Shown here in pieces: positions 34,790-45,467 of a DNA stretch of 64,000 nt. The notes under the pieces were generated by a model. The model was not told where the DNA came from, made no database searches, and saw nothing but the letters and a program-made list of their open reading frames with translations. Within the stretch, counting starts at the first letter, position 1; each line of letters starts with the position of its first letter. This DNA is from Phascolomyces articulosus (Eukaryota > Mucoromycota > Mucoromycetes > Mucorales > Lichtheimiaceae), in the NCBI GenBank assembly GCA_025677815.1, contig JAIXMP010000006.1, positions 682,001 through 746,000 on the forward strand, given 5' to 3'. The position numbers and the translations under genes were made by a program.

Positions 34790-36504
34790 ATGTCAGCAAT
34801 GGAAGTGGCCATGACGAATTATACGCCGTCAAAATTTGCGGCTGACAATGCTTTAACAAGTGTCGATGTCGTTGAAAAATATAAGCTTTCTGCTAATATT
34901 GTCAATGGTAAAAAAAAAAACTTTGATCTATCTATTAGTAACAAACACGTTATTGAACGCCTTGAAACTGATCCTTGCCAATTGTAATTTTTTTTAGCTG
35001 TTTTGCCACAAGTACTTGATAAAATCGCTGTCGGTATCTCGGTCTGTGATCTTTGTCAATATGGTGATGATCTTATTGCTGCCTATGTAAGTCCCTTTTT
35101 TTTAAAAAAAAAAAACGATATATTCGGCGTGTATGCAAATGTTTTGAGAGATAGAACACAACTCTTATTACATTATTTTATAATATAGGCTGATGGTATG
35201 TATAAATCAATGGAACGTGGTATTGCTGTCCCTACTTGTGTATCCGTCAACAACTATGTACAATATATGTCACCTCTTGCCGATACTGATTATAGTTTGC
35301 AACCTGGTGATGTGGTAAAAGTGTAAGTTGGGAAAGGGAAAAAGGATGGAGATCACACACGCAAAAGAATGATACATGTATGCTGATTGGGAATTTCATG
35401 GTTCTATACAGTGAATTGGGTGCTCATATTAATGGATACATTGCTACTGCCGCTCATACACTCGTTGTCAACCCCAATCCTCAACAACCTATTCAAGGTC
35501 CAGCTGCTGATGTTGTTTGTGCCGCTTATTGTGCTCAAGAAGCTGCATTACGCTTATTACGTCCTGGTGTCAAAGCTTCTGAAATCACACGTGCTATCAC
35601 TGAAGTTGGTCTCTATTATCGATGCCAACCTGTCGAGGGTACTTATTCATCGCCCATGAAGCGTTTCGTTCTCCGTGGTGGTAAAGATATTGAAAATCGT
35701 TTCGCTACCGACATGTTTGTTGAAGATTTGGAACGTTTTGATTTCGAAATTGAAGCCAATCAAGTCTATCAATTGAATATTGTCATGACCACTGGTAATG
35801 GTAAAACAAAGCCTGCTGAACATAAACCTTGTGTTTTCCAACGTGATGTCAACAAGTCTTATCAATTGAAAATGAAGGCTGCAAGAACCGCGTATAATGA
35901 AATCAATAGCAAATATACTGTTTTCCCGTTTGCTTCTCGGTAAGTTTGTAGCATTGGAGTGGATGGGATGAATGTTGTTTGGGTGGTGATGGGATAGTAT
36001 ATCTAAAGAAAAGAGATGGTATAAGATAACTAAACCTCTTTTCATTCTTTTAATATGATCATAATATAGATCCTTGTCTTCCAATCAAGCACGTCTTGGT
36101 TTAACTTCTCTTGCTCAACATGAATTGATTACACCTTATACACCTATGCGTTCTGCTCAAAAGTCAGACCTTGTAGCACAATTCAAATTGACAGTCTTGG
36201 TCACACCCAAGGGACTGATCCGTACCACTTTGCCCATGGCACTCCCTTATGTTCATTCACAATATAACATACCAGAACAAACACCTACTGCTCAAATCCT
36301 TGCTTCCGAACTTCCTTTGGAAATTATTAAACCTGTGAATGAAAAGGCATTACCTCAAATCAATATTAACTTTGGTGAACATCGTATAGCGGTAAATAGT
36401 GATTTTCTATTTTTGTTATGATGATGATGTTATTGTTGGATGATCTATACTAACTTTTAAACACTATGTCCATTATATAGGTCGAAGATGTGGATATGGC
36501 ATAA
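34790..36504 (+). CDS. PA2G4/EBP1-like methionine-aminopeptidase-fold protein, 404 aa
   Basis: Homologue of proliferation-associated protein 2G4 (EBP1; fission yeast Cdb4), a ribosome-associated protein with a catalytically dead creatinase/methionine aminopeptidase fold, involved in ribosome biogenesis and growth. Six exons: 34790-34907, 34998-35086, 35189-35322, 35412-35939, 36070-36391 and 36481-36504. Recognisable segments: KYKLSANIVNAVLPQVL, FPT-equivalent AVPTCVSVNNYV, DVVKVELGAHINGYIATAAH, LVTPKGLIRTT, and C-terminal VEDVDMA. The usual metal-binding Asp/His/Glu set of true aminopeptidases is incomplete here, as in PA2G4. The last exon carries only seven sense codons. Human PA2G4 is 394 aa, close to this 404. 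Confidence 0.94.
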
Positions 36505-37061
36505 AAGAAACAAAACAAATAACATATTTTAACCTAATTGCATTTTCTTCCAACACATCCTCCCATACACCTTTATATTTCTGTATATATACGTTAGAAA
36601 AAATCACCAAATTACCCCCTCTAAAAATTATCATAATCACTCGCTCGCTATTTTTTTTATTATTATTTTCTTTTTTACTATTTCTTTTTTTTTGCATCTA
36701 TTCAACTGTATTATCGTCTGAATCCATTTTTCTTATATATCAATCGATTTTTTTTTCATATTATTATTTTTTTCTTGATCTCCTGAAAAATCGTTTTGAG
36801 AACGGATCTTTCTGTCGGAAATTTTTTGAGATTAGTGATAATGGATTGTTACTATGGTAGTGAATGGCTATTCATATTAATGTATTTATTTATTCACAAA
36901 AAAAATACACAAAGTATCATCATGCAAAAACGCAAGTAGATATTTTATGGAAAGTCTGATAAAGTTTTTTGTTCCAAAAAATCAAAGCGGAGAGAGCTTG
37001 ACCTAAATTTTCGGCCAGCGCTACTTTCTTTCTTTTTTACTAAACTTATACCTAAAACACC
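36505..37061. promoter_or_regulatory. Spacer between PA2G4 homologue and MED27
   Basis: Non-coding, T-rich 3' flank to about 36770, then the putative MED27 promoter and a pyrimidine-rich leader (37020-37060). No gene is seen. Confidence 0.4.
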
Positions 37062-38563
37062 ATGACAGACACGTCGCGATCCCTTCCAGAAATTGAACAA
37101 GATATTGTTAAAATAAATGAAACTTTAGCCACTGTGAGTAAATGCTTTTATAAATCATCCGTATAAAAAATGGAACCGCTAAAAAGGGTGTCTTTGAACA
37201 AACCTCTAGATCTCTGAAGTACGATCTGCATTAAAAGACTTTACATCGCTTGTCCTTCAAGAATCAAAAGGACCAAATTATGTACATGCATTTGGCGATC
37301 GACTCAATCATGTAAAAAGAGGATTAAATCGATTGGCCGCTGAAAGTGAAGTACTCAAAGGTAAGAAAAAATTGCCCATGCTATTTATTTTTTTTCCCCT
37401 TATTGTAACTTATTTCTCTAAAACTGCGTTTTGTTTTCAGGTGGACTTTCCTATGCACAGGTCGCTGCAAACAAAACATATCATTGGCCAACGATTAAAA
37501 AGTATGTGGATTTGTAGGAAAATATGGATTTGGATCAGCTCTAGATAGAAATATTAATAGGTTTATTATAGTGCTGTTGAAAATAACGCAGCAGCGGAAG
37601 AACGAAGGCAAGCAGAAAATAATGCAGGTCGACCTAAGGATCCTTGTTTGATGATTAAAAAGTATACAGATCAAGCATTTAAACAACTTTCCCATGTTGT
37701 TTTAGACAAAAAAACACCTTCCACCGTACCAAAGTAAGCGTATAAGATGGAGGCAACAATAACAAAAGAGAGAGTGTGTGAAGAAATGTAAAATGATGGG
37801 TTACTTATATCAAATTTTACCATTAGTTTTATCACAACACATATTAACGAATGGCTGGCCCATGAGAAACCAAATAATGTAGAACTCTCTGTCCATTTCA
37901 ATACACCAGAACATGACACAGTATCAGGATCTTCTTGTAGTTTTACTGTAAGTTTGGAGATGGATCATAGGAATCAGAAACGTGTTGGATCTGATATAAG
38001 TATTGTATTACCATTATTATTATTATTAGATTACTGTACAAAAAGCATTACAAGCAAAACTTGAAGTCGACTATTATCGTGGATCAGATACCATTATGTT
38101 TCATCGATACGAGATGAATAGCTCAACAGAAGATGTAAGTCGATATATTTTTCTCACTTACCTTAAGGTAGTACTTACATTGTGGAAAATGGTGATCAAT
38201 CTATAGAGACACCCCCATCAAGAACAACCCTTGATATTTCAAAAACTCAATGTATTAGCCGACATGGCATTTCAAGATATGAGTGTCTTACCAGCCAGAG
38301 AAGCATTATCGAGCATGTTACATTGGATCGCCAGCTATCATAATCTTTTTACAGAACCATGTTATCGATGTCATCGACGATTACAATTTGATTCACCTCA
38401 TTACAAATATTTACCACCAATGGTCAGAACATGGGTACGAAGAAAGGTCGATTATATGGAACCAGATCGTGATATGCCACAAGCTTATACGACGGCTGGG
38501 ATTGCTTATCATATGTTATGTTTTGTGGCTGCAACCAAAGTGGCATCCAAAGTAACTCAATAA
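37062..38563 (+). CDS. MED27: Mediator complex subunit 27, 342 aa
   Basis: Tail-module subunit of Mediator, linking activators to RNA polymerase II. Seven exons: 37062-37133, 37210-37360, 37441-37501, 37572-37733, 37827-37947, 38030-38134 and 38207-38563, all in agreeing phase. The N-terminal half is helical (EIEQDIVKINETLATISEV, then ALKDFTSLVLQ). The C-terminus carries the Med27 signature HNLFTEPCYRCHRRLQ followed by YLPPMVRTW, a partial zinc-binding motif. Mucoromycota retain Med27 while Saccharomyces has a diverged counterpart (Med3). The identification rests on the C-terminal motif and overall length; the N-terminal half is poorly conserved. Confidence 0.85.
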
Positions 38564-40384
38564 AAGAATCGGAAAGGAGGATTTGTTTTTTTTTATCTAG
38601 AAAGAGGGGTTAGTTGTTTTGTTATGGTAAAAAAAAAAAAAATAAACAACTTTTGTGATTTTTTTTTTTTTTTTGGAATCCATTCATATTCTAATAAATA
38701 TTCTTGGAAATGGTGTGATTGATTGAATTTATTCAATATACGCAAGTGACAGTCTTCTATATATAATCTGCATAATAGGGAGAAGCGAGAGGTGGCTGAA
38801 AGTGTTTGTGTTATTGGAGCGAAGGAACTATTTCTTACATAAAAGGGGAAGGTTTTTAGAAAATAGTCTACTCATGATTTATCATAATCCGTGAATACAC
38901 ATTCTTGTCATTGATAGTGTTTTTTTTTTTTTACATATACCATGATATTAAGGTCTATACAAAGTATTTCTTTGTAATATTGATAAAAAATAGGGAAAAA
39001 GAATCAAAATAAAGCTAGAATGTGTAATGATCGTCAACGAGTAAAGAATAAATATGTATTACCCCAATCGCAAAGCACCAGTAGCTGCATCTGTATATTT
39101 TATGCCCCATCTCCTTGAAAAAAAACAGTGATGGTTCCACATGTTACACAACTTGTTACCTTATAGATGAAAAACTCCATTCCGCTTATCATTCCTTTTT
39201 CTTTTTAGGGATGATACCTTTCTCTCTTTATTTATGATGAAGTGTGAGTATTAATATAATAGCACACCGCATATCATTACAGATACATATACACGTTGAA
39301 ACGACCATTCAATTATTGGATCAAATTATTGGACAAAGGGGTGGGTGAAGTATCTCGTTTTATTGAAAATAAAAAGCACGCGGCAATTATTAATTCTTGT
39401 TGCGACACTTGTTGTTCAGAGTAAGAACGCAGGATCAAGAAGAACATTCATACACGTAATCTAATAAATTTGTTTAGGTTTGTAATGTTATGTTTCAATT
39501 ACCCTTTATCAATGAACAAACAAATAAATAAATTCTTTCTAGCGATATCTTTAAACCTTATTTATCCATGGGGTTTGACCTTTTTTTTTTATAAATGTGC
39601 ACTATAATCAATGTATGTAACATTTGAGAGAAAATTGCTAAGATCATGAATACTAAAAGTCAGAAATACAATAGAAAAGGGAAAAAAAAAACCACGCCAT
39701 AATTTTTTGCTGTTGTTTTATTTTGCTTTTGATTGACAAGTTGAATGGTTTTGACAACAGTTTTATTATATAATAGAATAATAACATTCATGATTATGAT
39801 ATACGTAATAAGGATAGTGATAAAATAAAAATTTCTTGCTTATCACTCCCATTCGGATGCAAACTGATAAGGAATAAGATATTGAGAGGAGATCGCACAT
39901 GTTTAGATTATTATTTATTATCTCGATTATTAACTATTTTATAATATTATTCTTTAGGAGATCTGAAATTCATTCTTATAATAAACATATTTATATAATA
40001 ATGGCAGTAGTAGTGAAATAGGTAAATTAAGGAGAAGAATGATGTCAGTTATATACAAAATGTTATCATAAGAATACTACTAATAATAACGAAGTACTAA
40101 GTAATATATGTATATGCATATAATACAATAAAAAGAGGAGCATGATGCTAATATGCTGCTTATTTGTAACACACGGACAACAAACATGATAGTAATCCAA
40201 AGAGCGATCATTTTTTTTCTAACACATTGATAAGCCCACACTCAACAGGTTAAGAAACTTACTTTTTTTCTTTTTTTTCCTCTTTCTTTCCTCTTTCTTT
40301 TCTTTTTAAGTTAAAAGAACTATATCTAGTCAAATATAGAAATATATATACATACAAAGCGAACAATACACATGTCTTTTCTAA
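38564..40384. other. 1.8-kb intergenic region ahead of the forkhead gene
   Basis: AT-rich with many poly-A/poly-T runs. A frame at about 39284-39423 ends in a Cys-rich tail (INSCCDTCCSE) but has no ATG and no phase-compatible upstream exon, so it is not called. From 40255 the sequence becomes a C/T-rich leader. A short uORF (40372-40404) overlaps the forkhead start. Confidence 0.45.
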
Positions 40385-40404
40385 ATGACACTTCAAGACG
40401 ATAA
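40372..40404 (+). promoter_or_regulatory. Overlapping upstream ORF (10 codons)
   Basis: The first ATG after the pyrimidine-rich leader opens [10 protein letters not shown] and ends at a TAA 17 nt inside the forkhead coding region, in another frame. If the transcript starts upstream of 40372, scanning ribosomes would meet this ATG first, so forkhead translation would need leaky scanning. The transcription start is not known. Confidence 0.4.
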
Positions 40405-41839
40405 CCCATTCCACCTAAATCCTGAATTGACCCATACAAGTATCAGTAGCGGAAGTAGTAACAGTAGTTATAGTGTAAAAAGTGCTAGTGTTTCTAGTAA
40501 CTGTACTAGTCCAGAAACAGAATTTGCAAAATGCCATCAACGTCAACGACAACAATCGCGTATGGACGTTTTTCGATTACCTGTGGCTGCTTCGCCAACA
40601 TTACCTACTACCCATATTACGACACATTCTAATCATAATAATGGTCATTCTGACATTGTAGAATACCCACCTCGCATTCCTGTGGTCATGCGACACCCAC
40701 ACCTTATCGCTTCAGTAAAACAATATCGTTCTGAAGCACAACAGCAACAATTACAACAACATATCGTTTCCGAATCGTTTATTCCCATGGCACCTGATAT
40801 GGTGAAACCTCCTCGAAGGCGAAGGCGCCCACCGTTTTCTTATTCTTCATTGATTGCTCAAGCCATTTTGGAAGCTGATCAGGAACGAATGACACTGCAA
40901 GAAATATATAAATGGATTAAAGAGAAATATCCTGCCCTTTATGATGTAGAAGATACAGGATGGCAGGTAAAAAAAACCAATTCATTCCAAAATCATCTTT
41001 CCTTTTCTTTGCTTGGCATTCAATTTATTTTCCAGGATAATATAAACATTGTGTGAAAAAAAAGAGAGAATATATAGATAAAATCGATTTTAGACCACTG
41101 GCCTATTTTTTCTCATGCCCCCTTTGTTTGTTTGTTTGTTATTTAGAATACCATTCGCCACAACCTATCATTGAACAAATGCTTCAAAAAGATTCCGAAA
41201 GCTGAGCTTGACGGATCAAATTCCCGTGGGAAGGGAGGATATTGGACTGTTGATCCGAATTATATGGAAAAATTTAAAAATGGTGCTTTTGCAAAGGGTA
41301 GTTCATCTATCTTGTTATCAAAGAGAAAAAATCCAAGGCAAATACGTATGAAACCACCATCATCGTCATCTCAACCACCTATTCCTGAATATATGGAACA
41401 TATAGATACAGCACCTTCAACTTCGTCTTCGTTACCTATTCCGTCTATATCAACTACTACCGTAACTCCTCCTCCGTCCAATATAGTATCCACATCTACG
41501 TTATCGTTACCATCGTCATCTCAACCTCCACTACCATCACCATCATCATTATCAATAGCATCATCTACAACACGATTACGTCCATCATCACCACTTCCCT
41601 CGCTACCACCATCACCGTCCGTGTCGTCGGTGGAAATTTCTTGTTCCGCTTCATTTTCAACATCTCCTTTTTCATCATCATTACCGCAACCATCGTTATC
41701 CATAGATCCATCGCGACCTTCTTCCGCTCCATTTGCATCTACTTCTACTTCAATTCTAAACTCTTCATCATCACCATCATCATCATCCAATGCATCATCC
41801 AAACCCAGTATCATGCATGTACATAACTTGTTGAATTAA
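40385..41839 (+). CDS. Forkhead transcription factor, 424 aa
   Basis: Winged-helix DNA-binding regulator. Two exons: 40385-40966 and 41147-41839; the intron splits the domain before helix 3. The forkhead domain spans about residues 145-240: [35 protein letters not shown], then after the intron the recognition helix [13 protein letters not shown] and wing region [16 protein letters not shown]. All core residues are canonical. An Arg-rich cluster just before the domain may serve as nuclear localisation signal. The C-terminal 170 residues are Ser/Pro/Thr-rich and encoded by TCA/TCC/CCA repeats, a likely activation domain. There is no FHA domain, so it is not of the Fkh1/2 type. A decayed copy of the tail lies 10 kb downstream (51365-51830). 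Confidence 0.95.
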
Positions 41840-42859
41840 TATTAATATAATAATAGTACATAATTTTATTTACATATATAAACACCATAAAAGAAGTGAC
41901 ATTATGAAAATGGGGAGATGAGTCAAAAAAAGTATCATCATTCCGGGTATTCATCGAAACCTAATATCCGAGTTTAGAGCTTGCCAATATTTTAATGTCC
42001 ATTTTATACGTTGTAATGATAGTATCCTATCCGAAAATGTGGTTAGGACATGTACGTAAAAAGCAAATATCAATATTTTCCACCACTTATTTATACACTG
42101 ACCTATCATTTGGTGACGCCAGCTATATGTGATCAAACCAGTTCTCAGATTCGTTCATTGGATCGGTCCGTCCTACATAGCTCATGTGATAATCTTTATT
42201 AAAATATTCGCTACAACAAATGCTCATCGATTCGTATTATATGTAAAAATGCTTATAAAATTGTTTTAGATCTCAGATGAGTTAAAGCAGTTCTATTATT
42301 AAAAGATCCATCATAATTCAAATATATATTTTGACTAGGCAGATATAGAAAGAAAACGAAGAGATTACAAGTGAAGAAAATGAACAAGACAAAGTTTCTG
42401 AAGGATAATTACGTTGATAGATATATAAATAGAAGGTACCTTTATGATTACTTTGGTTTCATGGTTAAGTATATTATGCCTATAAAGAGTATTACGTAAG
42501 GTAAGTTGAGTCCATTTGCCCACGAAAGATTTCTCAAATCCTGCACATGATCACGAACCGACAACAGTTTATGATTACGATGCCTGTATCTATATATGGA
42601 GCGTTACGCCATTACATATTTCATGTAATATAAGGTACAAAGTAATATACTCAGGATCTCTCCATGATGATTCACATAATAATAATAAGGAATAAGTATG
42701 TGTAGATGAAAGTACTTATGAATGATCATGATAAGCTGGGTGACATTTTTTGTTGTTTCACAATTTCCTTGGTAACTACATAACTTTATGAATAGGTAAG
42801 ATTTCCTTGGCTGTAATGCAGGACAACACCATCATGCAACATATGCATAAACGTCCTCA
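41840..42859. other. Intergenic, 5' side of the LINE remnant
   Basis: AT-rich and without a credible gene. It may include further decayed LINE sequence upstream of the readable part, but I could not align any. Confidence 0.35.
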
Positions 42860-43696
42860 ATGATGGAACGAACATCAATCCTACAAACCAAGTTCCTCCT
42901 CAGTATCCCCTTTTTACCTGAGAATGCACTACTGACAAAAATGCTACCAATAATCATACATCAGCCTAAATCAAAATGTCATACACTACACCAATCACCT
43001 TTATGGAACCAATTACCAGAACCAAAAGATCTTACATCAAACTCGATCTTTAAAACAACCAAAAAATTATTCCTACACCAACGTCTTGAACATACAATAA
43101 ACGATAATCCAAACCGTTTACTTGCTCTCTGCCGACCAAAATTAATATTGAACCCTATCTTGTGGATTCTCATGACACGGAAGGAACGTAGTTGTTATAT
43201 AAGATGGCGCATGGGCTGGCTCTCGGGTGGTCGACCAAAACCATGCATCAAATTCAGATACCACTCCCTAAATAAATAACATGCTCTACTTTGTCTCCAT
43301 GTTCACCACTGCCTCAACTTGCCTATAAATCATTATAAAGATCCTATATCGCACTTATTCAATATACTACCTCAATCTCCCCAGAAATCAGCAACCAAAA
43401 TCCATTATCTCAAGACAACTTGACCAATAGTTTGCACAATACTACCAGAAATGGATCCACTTCAACATCCAGAGAGCAATCAACAGCAATACCGTGACAA
43501 CAATCCTGGCGCTGCTTTGATTTCTTGGATCGATCCTCCGAACTCTGAGCAAAATGGGTCACTGTTAATCTTTTCTTTTACTTCCCCTTTTACTTTTCTT
43601 TTTACACCTCAATTTATATCTCTGTATGCTTCTATCTCAATGTTTCCTTATAAACTCATGCCTCGTCCCCAACTAACCACAAACACATACCTCTAA
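42860..43696 (+). pseudogene. Remnant of a LINE-type retrotransposon ORF2 C-terminus
   Basis: One reading frame runs from 42860 to 43696 with only two in-frame stops (TAA at 43277-43279, TGA at 43421-43423). The translation has the pattern I recall from Mucoralean LINE polyproteins after the reverse transcriptase: RWRMGWLSGGRPKPC, then a Cys/His segment HALLCLHVHHC on the far side of the first stop, and a conserved run ending in ILPEMDPLQHPES. The reverse transcriptase catalytic core is absent, so this is a 5'-truncated, inactivated copy, as is usual for LINE insertions. Identity is from memory of family pattern, not a search. Confidence 0.7.
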
Positions 43697-43962
43697 AGAA
43701 TGTATATTTTATATATTCTATTTATTATTCACATCCTCTTCTTTTTTCATTCAATCTTAATTTGACTCTTTTTACTCCCTTACTTCGACCTTTTCCTTAT
43801 AGCCCAATAAGGTTTTTTAAATTCTTTTATTCTTTTTATTGAGCCGCCTCGATCGGGATGTCATACCAGGCAATATATCTTAGGAGACATAATAAAAGAC
43901 AAAACTTTAACCGTAATGCAGGATAAGGTAGTTTTTAAATTCTGAACATTTTGAATTTACTG
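43697..43962. other. T-rich 3' flank of the LINE remnant
   Basis: C/T-rich stretch continuing from the LINE frame, possibly its 3' UTR. No poly-A tail or target duplication could be fixed. Confidence 0.3.
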
Positions 43963-44703
43963 AGAATCACCACGGCAAAAAAAAATAAATAAATATGAAT
44001 TTACTTGATTCTGCGTGGTTATGAATTTGTGGATTATGAAAGGCTAAAGAAATCTATGAGTATCTATGAAAAAGTGCAGTGATGCAATATCATGCAGATA
44101 TTGCTATGAATCTCTATTATAAAAATGAATGGATCTGCATGATAGTATATGAGAATGAATAGTATATAACTGAATGAAACTGGGAGAATATTCATAAAAT
44201 AATCTATGAGTATGAATGAATATGAATGAATATGAATGAATATCCATAGGTATATGAAACTGCATGATTATCCATCAAAAATCCTTGCTTACACTTCTTT
44301 GTGTAACCATGATACTGGTTTACGAGGAATTCCCAGAGTCTCTTTACTACTTTTCTCGCTATTTTGTACATGCAAAAGCCCTCAAAAAGAAAATTTTATT
44401 ATCCAAAGTGCATATCATAATATAATAAAAGTGGTTTCATCCATGTAGAGATATACTATACCTATATACTGTATACTACGTCCATAGAGCAAAATACGAG
44501 TTTTTTTTTTTTAAAAAAAGGGGTATGAATCTACATGAATCTGCGTATAAATAGGTAATGGATATGACTGAATATCTATGATTCTGTATAGATCTATGGA
44601 TCTCTATGAACTGACACTTTTCATAGTAACTCATTCCATTAGTAATCATGCAGATTCACGGAAATCCATTTATTACTAATGATAATTTTTTCCGTGGTGG
44701 TTC
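43963..44703. mobile_element. 741-bp terminal-inverted-repeat element with internal iterations
   Basis: The left end GAATCACCACGGCAAAAAAA and the complement of the right end GAACCACCACGGAAAAAATT match over their first 20 bases with few differences. TGA flanks both sides (43960-43962 and 44704-44706), a 3-bp duplication as in PIF/Harbinger-like elements. The interior repeats ATGAAT, CTGCATGA and ATCTATGA motifs many times, including a TGAATATGAATGAATATGAA tract near 44213-44245. There is no transposase frame, so it is non-autonomous. Class assignment is tentative. Confidence 0.6.
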
Positions 44704-44706
44704 TGA

Positions 44707-45467
44707 TCAATAAAATTAGGATTATATGCTATTATTAACTTGGCAATGATGGATGATATACTTTCTATATTGAAGACGGGTTGTGGAGATGTAAAATAAT
44801 GCTATTTTAACGACACGATTAAGTTCAGTAATGTATAGGCCAAATAGATCCATTTATGGCCAATGTTATTATTCATTTATTTTGCTTTGTGTCTCTCAAT
44901 CCATAATCCACCTATTACTAATACGTAGTTAATCAAATATATAGTATATAGTAAGACTGTTGACCCGGTAACAATGGTTCCATGTACATCAGCATAAATT
45001 ATTCTTTCCAGCCTCTTCAACATAACAGCACACTACCATTCTTTCTGGTAACTCATAGACTCATCAAATAATAAAAAAAATTCTCACTTACTATCTTTCT
45101 ATTTGTTACTTATGATAGTTATCAATTATCCAATATGGGTAGTCTTCAAGTGATTACTACTATCGATGTATATACAGGAGCCCATCTTTTATTTATGGGA
45201 ACTTTACTACCAACTGCTGTTACATATGCAGATGACGGAGTATTTTCATTCATTCATGAAGTAATCATTTTTATATTATTACCAATCTAGGAGAAGCGAA
45301 GTAAACATAAGATATGGTCAGCATTATTGGTTCTTTATTCAATAATGGTGGGTAAAATACAATGTGTAATAATGGGTTTGCCAGTTGATGGGTGGTAACG
45401 ATTTTGAAAGTGAGGAGAAGATGCTATGATTGATGATAATGATATTGTATGTAATGAATATGATACA
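44707..45467. other. Intergenic, 3' of the nuclease-like pseudogene
   Basis: A plus-strand frame of 51 codons at 45135-45290 (starting MGSLQVITTIDVYTG, hydrophobic end) is open from ATG to stop, but nothing supports it beyond that. Otherwise AT-rich and featureless. Confidence 0.35.

Noticed and set aside
39284..39423. Frame ending in a Cys-rich INSCCDTCCSE tail
   Set aside because: No ATG, an upstream stop, and no donor of the required phase.
41521..41814. Asp/Gly-rich antisense frame over the forkhead tail
   Set aside because: Complement of the TCA/CCA Ser/Pro repeat; pure composition effect.
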